DNA of 64,000 bases from Diphasiastrum complanatum (lineage: Eukaryota > Streptophyta > Lycopodiopsida > Lycopodiales > Lycopodiaceae). Positions within the stretch are counted from its first letter, which is position 1; each line of letters opens with the position of its first letter. This document shows, in pieces, positions 58,666 through 64,000 of the stretch. The DNA is taken from the NCBI GenBank assembly GCA_029204225.1, contig MU831837.1, forward strand, positions 1 through 64,000, given 5' to 3'. The notes under the pieces were generated by a model, which was not told the origin of the DNA, did not search any database, and worked only from the letters and a program-made list of their open reading frames with translations. A program made the position numbers and the translations under genes.

Positions 58666-59115
58666 GGATGGAGTTGAATATGTTGCTTGCTATCTCAATC
58701 TAGGATCTAACACTTATAATGTTGATCCAACCTATGAAACCTAGCAACAGAATGTGAGATCAAGCTCACAACAAAAAAAAAATCAATGTATTTTGAATTA
58801 AGATCTAGCTTCTATCAAAGAAATGAAGCACATGCAAGTACGAAGTCTCTCTCTCCCACGAGTTTCAAAGAACAGATAAACTCTCTAGGAACTTACTTTC
58901 AACTCAAACACAACAGTTTGTGTGAAATGAAAAGTCTAAGACCCACAAAACTCACCTTTATCCAATTCTACTTGATTGATAATGAAAATTGAAAATATTG
59001 GTGAAAAGAACTTATGTGTGCTCACTTTGGCATATCACACGAGATGAGTACTCTCCTATCTCTTTGATTGCCTAAAAATCTCTTTATTAAAAACATAACT
59101 CAAGTTGAGATAGTC
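58666..59115. other. AT-rich spacer, possible leader
   Basis: Untranslated region upstream of gag copy 1 on the minus strand. No primer site or LTR end was found. Confidence 0.35.
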
Positions 59116-59255
59116 TAAATTGCTAGCTCCCACATGGCTATCCATCTTTTGGGAATTACCATGGGGCTCACAAAATATTCATTTAGCCTAGCACTAATAA
59201 TTCTCGTGCTCTCAGACTCGGCTCTCAACTTCATCTCTATTGGAAACCCTTTTTG
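59116..59255 (+). repeat. dispersed repeat R1, copy 2
   Basis: Shares CACATGGCTATCCATCTTTT, then ATTACCATGGGGCTCAC, and CTCAGACTCGGCTCTCA with 13240-13385. Confidence 0.6.
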
Positions 59256-59294
59256 GGTGATCAGGCACTGACACGTCAAGGGCATGGCATCAGC

Positions 59295-60055
<761 letters not shown>

Positions 60056-60063
60056 TTGATGTG

Positions 60064-60895
60064 ATAATTGTCAAAATCTATCTTGGTTGTTTTGTGTCTT
60101 TTAGTTATTGAGAAAAAGATCACACGTGTGGAGCATGTTCCCACATGTAGAAAAAGTCAAAAATAGTTTATGATGTTCACTTTAGGGGTTTCATAAGTTT
60201 TTATGTCATGCTTCTTTGTGTAGAATTGTGATAGGGCCAAAAATTGGCATAGTTGGTGAATTGGTCAAATCCACATGTAATGCCACTGTCGAGCCAAAAA
60301 TCATTTGTGATGCAATCTCTAGCTAGGTAGGCTAGTAAATAAGATTGTGACACTTGTAGTAATGTAGTTTGATGAGTGATGAAGTCAAAGTGTTGGCTTT
60401 GGTCAAGGGGTCCAATAGGAATCGAGAAATCTTCAAGAAGGGTCCAATAGAATTGCAAGAAGGATGCATCACTCATCCAATAGCATTAAAGAGGCTAGGA
60501 TTAGGGGTCCAACAGGATGCAAGGAAGGATCCCAACGAGTTTTATATGTACTCTCATTCCCTTCGTTAATGTAAGTGAGATCTATGAGTTTTTTGGTCAA
60601 TTTGGAGATTTGCCAATTTTGCTTGTATTGCCTTCTCTCTCTAGATGAGCCCAAAAGTGGTATTTTCTCTCTCTACCCAAGAGAAGAGCTTGTTGGGACT
60701 TAGTTTAATTTATGAACTCTTCCACACATGTGAAACACCTTTTGGTAATGAATGAATGCATGTAGAATGGTCTTTTTGCCTTAGATCTTGTCATTGATCT
60801 TGGATTTCAATCAATAGGTGATATATAGTGCATGAGCCAAGCTTAGGAGATCAATTTCACACATTAGGGCATTCTCACATGTGTGAATTTTCACA
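60064..60895 (-). mobile_element. LTR-like segment
   Basis: The right end on the minus strand starts TGTGAAAATTCACACATG after a GAGGAGGAG purine tract. Palindromes ATCACACGTGTGGAG (60120), CCACACATGTGAAAC (60723) and TCACATGTGTGAAT (60877) are present. The left end, TGTGATAATTGTCAAAATC, resembles LTR family A, so two families may be fused. Confidence 0.5.
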
Positions 60896-61807
60896 ATTGA
60901 GGCTCCTCCTCAAATCCAAGTACAATATCCATCACACTTAGAGGATCAAAATTGACTCCATCCTCACATTCCAAAAGAGTAATTAAAGGTGGTCAATCTA
61001 TCACTTTGCTCCAAGAGAAAGGATCCCATGGAAGCCATCTTATCTTGAGAAATTGCTTTCTAAGGGACCTAAACACAAACAAAAGTGTTGCTTCTCTCTC
61101 AAAGAAGGATCCAATAATGGTGTCCAACCAACTCCAACTTGAGATCTCCAACCAACTCCAACTTGAGATCTCGCAACCAATATGTGAGATCAATCTCACT
61201 AGTTGTGTCAATCTCTCTCAATCTAGATGTAGCTTCTCTCCAAAGATGAAGCACAACAAAATTTTGAGCCAACTTCTTCTAAGAACATGTAAGGCACTCA
61301 AAGACTCCACAAATGACTCAAATGCACATGATTTGCATGAAACTATGTGGCTATGGCATCAAAATCACACCTAGATCTCACCTAGACAAGATTGGCAAGC
61401 AAAATCATGAGTCTTTTTATGAAACAAGTTAGATATGAGCCTAATTTGATGTGTCCAACTAGGTTGGGTGCCCTACCCACCTCACTTTGAAATTCTATAA
61501 CTTCATCAAGACACATCCAATTGACATGAAATCGATTCCATGAGAGACTAGACTTCACTAGCTTTCCAATAAGCTATTAAGCACTAGATTTCAATCTACC
61601 TTGGAAAAACATTGACTAATCAAAGTTTGGTGAACTCACATGTGTCTGAGTAGTACAGTTTGTATAGTACTCAGCATGGATCAATACAATGCATTTTTTA
61701 CCCTATTTGATCCAAAAATCACTATGACAACAATCGAGATCCAACTAGACCTCCAAAATCAAGTTTCCAAGCCAAAATCTTGATGCATGTAATCCAACCT
61801 TAGGTAG
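60896..61807 (-). mobile_element. internal/leader region of a non-autonomous LTR element
   Basis: No protein motif. A 24-bp unit, CCAACCAACTCCAACTTGAG, is tandem at 61124 and 61148. It lies between the LTR-like segment and the primer site at 61808, so the whole may be a very short LTR element. Confidence 0.5.
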
Positions 61808-61819
61808 GCTCTGATACCA
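61808..61819 (-). other. primer-binding site
   Basis: The minus strand reads TGGTATCAGAGC, followed outward by LTR sequence beginning (plus view) TGTGTACTTTTCACACATG at 61820. Confidence 0.88.
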
Positions 61820-61960
61820 TGTGTACTTTTCACACATGTGAGGACATCTCAAACGATGTGATTGATCTCCTAAGGTGTTTGTGATTGCACATGGATCTAT
61901 CATTCACAAGATACAAGCAATCTAGAAATATATATACATGCAATATATAGCTCTTCGTCT
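61820..61960 (-). mobile_element. 5' LTR fragment
   Basis: The LTR end next to the primer site with a CACACATGTGAGG palindrome. Similarity to other LTRs fades within about 140 bp. Bases 61960-62290 show nothing recognisable. Confidence 0.5.
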
Positions 61961-62290
61961 AAGTTACAAATCCAGTTTTGACTGCCACTCTATTGTTCAC
62001 AACATCCAGAAACGCTTGTTCACTTGTTGTCCTAAATCCGAAAAGCCCAAGGTTGTCTACAGCGGACACATCCGATTATTTGGTCTATTGGTCGAGTACT
62101 ATTTGAATTCTACGTAGCGCTAATCTAAGTTTGGTTCGTGGATGTCCTAACCCACAAACTAAGAAGCGAAAGCTTGCAGAAAAAATTACACCATTTGTCA
62201 ATGCACAACGTTTCTGGTCGTGAAAGCTCTTTCAGCAGTTAACTCTCAGCAGGAATTAATACTCCACCTTTCTTACCAAGTTTATCATGT

Positions 62291-63219
62291 TTGGGACAAG
62301 TGGATTGGGAAGGCACTAGAATGGCAACCGAAGAAGTGGAGGCTTTGCTGAACATGAAGATGACTGGAAAAGCAAAGTTTGATTTGAAGGTAACATATTG
62401 TTTAGGATGCCGGAAATATTTAATAACTTTTTTTAATATGATTTGTTGCATCAAAGCATTCAACTCTGATTTATGTTGCATCAAAGCATTTTTGTTTATA
62501 AGCTGCCAGTAATGTAAGCAACTGACATATTTGTTATCTGTTGTAAATTGAGGTTGTTGATGTGAGCATCGATTATACATAAAACTCAACTGTCATTTGC
62601 TAGATAATAACTTGTGATGCACAACTATAATTAGTCAATGTCCTTTACTGGAAGTTTGGAACTTTTTAAAAGTTATATTACAGTTTCGTCTTAATTTTGT
62701 GTTGTCTAGAGAAAGTATCATTGCTAAATTATCTTGACTCAACAGGGAAGAAATGATCAGATAATGGAATATATCAGGAAATTGAGAGGCTGCATTTGTC
62801 AGCTTCTGCAGGTCCAAAGTGCTTGTATTTTACAAACCCCAGAAACAGATTGAACTGCAAGAAGAGAGGAAGATATGAAAAGAGACTAGTATATTTTTGT
62901 TATATGCATCAGAGTATCGGAAAGAGCTTTACATGACTAATCTGAGTATTAAAACCAAGAAGACAAGAATTTAAATTTTCTTGGAGGACATTATCTATTT
63001 CTATTTCAAGAAGTTACTCCATAAAATCCCTATGCTTAGCTTCTTTTTCAACAAACTGGAGCTATGTATTCTATGAGGGTATGATGTGAAATCTGCATGG
63101 ACATTGTATAGACAAAATTAAAGGTCAAGCAGGATGAGCTGAAGGCTGGACTATTAGAGATGAACCAAAGGTGTTCTAATCTAGAAGAAATTTCTACAAA
63201 GAGTGAGGCAACAAGATAG
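62291..63219 (+). pseudogene. kinesin-14-like exons (coiled-coil region), incomplete
   Basis: Exon-like pieces with matching phase: 62291-62389 reads ATEEVEALLNMKMTGKAKF and ends DLK before GT. 62746-62811, between CAG and GT, reads GRNDQIMEYIRKLRGCICQL. From 63112, after TATAG, VKQDELKAGLLEMNQRCSNL and EEISTKSEA follow, then TAG. The pattern KFDLK-G(K/R)xDQ...YIRKLR...CI, then a heptad-rich segment, recalls the stalk of plant kinesin-14 (ATK-type) motors. No motor domain is in view, a linking exon seems missing, and the last piece hits a stop. It could also be the edge of a real gene. Confidence 0.4.
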
Positions 63220-63735
63220 GCAAGTTTGCATATATGTACATGTAGATGCAAAAACAACCATTAAATTTGTGGATGCAGTTCAAAGTGCATGTGGTTTAGA
63301 TCATATAACTCATTATATGGTAAGATTTCGATGTTCCACTAGTATATACAAATATGTGCAATTAATTTAGATACTTTTCATACTGATTTGTATTTTATTT
63401 TTATGACATGCAGCACATACTAAGGAACCGTTCAACATTCTTTGCAAGAAATAGTAGAAGTCTTAGCATATGGTCATCGCAAGGAATGAAAAAATCTCAT
63501 TGGCAAGCAAGAGCGGCATTTCATAAAAGTACACAACATGGTGGGACTAGCACAAAGAACAGCTATATATTGTAACTTTTCCAATGGTTTTACAGAAGAA
63601 TCCAAATTTGTCATAATACAAAATCGACGGATAATAAAAAATTTCAAAAAGCATGCAAATTTATACAAGCAATAGACACACAAAGAGATTTTGTATATTA
63701 AATGAAATTTTTTACAAAGTACAATTCTTCAATAT
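63220..63735. other. no gene seen
   Basis: AT-rich. The minus-strand frame at 63474-63683 is Cys/Phe-rich without a known domain. Confidence 0.35.
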
Positions 63736-63957
63736 CTACTCTGCTTCCGACACTTTCTCTAATGAAAGTTGCAACTTAGAATCATGCAACAATTTCCTTC
63801 TTTTGTACGGATCCAAAAGCTCATAGTTTTCATGCTTACTCAGATCGACATAGGCAACATACAATGCAAAATGAGATGATCTGAGCATGGAATTCACTGG
63901 TCCATATCCTAAAATTTTAAGTGCAATAGTTTTCTTTACAAAAATTATTTTATGCAC
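63736..63957 (-). CDS. unrecognised short ORF
   Basis: 73 open codons reading LGYGPVNSMLRSSHFALYVA then YVDLSKHENYELLDPYKRRK, ending in an acidic SLEKVSEAE. The composition is protein-like rather than compositional, but I know no family. It could be an exon continuing past the window. Confidence 0.3.
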   Translation of the reverse strand: MHKIIFVKKTIALKILGYGPVNSMLRSSHFALYVAYVDLSKHENYELLDPYKRRKLLHDSKLQLSLEKVSEAE

Positions 63958-64000
63958 CTTATTAAAATTATGTCCTCCAAGAAAATGAGAAAGTGTCTTG

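Overview
This 64 kb window looks like heterochromatin-like, AT-rich nuclear DNA of a land plant. The evidence is an intact nuclear-type tRNA-Trp(CCA), several Ty1/Copia elements primed by initiator tRNA-Met (TGGTATCAGAGC), a chromodomain Gypsy element, Athila/Tat-like Gag and primer-site remnants, a Helitron helicase remnant, a decayed plant cyclic-nucleotide-gated channel (CNGC) 3' end and kinesin-14-like exons. A spore-bearing plant (fern, lycophyte or bryophyte) is my guess; the sequence alone does not settle it. I see no complete intact protein-coding gene. Almost every recognisable coding segment is a transposable-element piece with stops, frameshifts or missing domains.

Layout. 0-5 kb: Copia RT/RNase H remnant, an Athila-like Gag remnant, a Helitron helicase remnant, then an LTR end, primer site and leader of a Copia-like element. 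5-8 kb: a 159-bp minisatellite, a Gypsy-type aspartic protease, and a second Athila-like Gag on the other strand. 7.7-14.6 kb: a minus-strand Copia element cut short after its protease (LTR 10061-10323), a 250-bp repeat present twice, an LTR of a second Copia family (12405-13190), and a degenerate Copia integrase/RT. 14.8-21.6 kb: AT-rich DNA with old internal duplications and a few exon-like pieces. 21.6-28.6 kb: a chimeric Copia integrase, LTRs, and a broken but nearly complete minus-strand Copia. 28.6-34.3 kb: a tandem LTR-internal-LTR-internal-LTR arrangement of a non-autonomous Copia-like element whose LTRs carry CACACGTGTG-type palindromes. 35-37 kb: chromovirus integrase/chromodomain end and its LTR. 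37.5-38 kb: CNGC remnant. 38.9-40.6 kb: a candidate terminal-inverted-repeat element with an RG-rich ORF. 40.8-51 kb: two related Copia elements on opposite strands, a tRNA-Trp gene, and a Gypsy LTR/primer site containing a (CT)64 tract. 53.6-57 kb: the most unusual object, a minus-strand reverse transcriptase of Penelope/telomerase-like rather than LTR-element type, ending in a hairpin and a (CT)62 tract. 57-62 kb: tandem Copia gag copies, LTR pieces and another (TC)62 tract. 62.3-63.2 kb: kinesin-14-like exons.

The parts do not form a pathway. They read as successive nested insertions and recombination between LTRs. The host-derived relics (tRNA-Trp, CNGC 3' end, kinesin-like exons) are islands in this mosaic. 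Domain assignments come from motif reading by eye; no searches were run.
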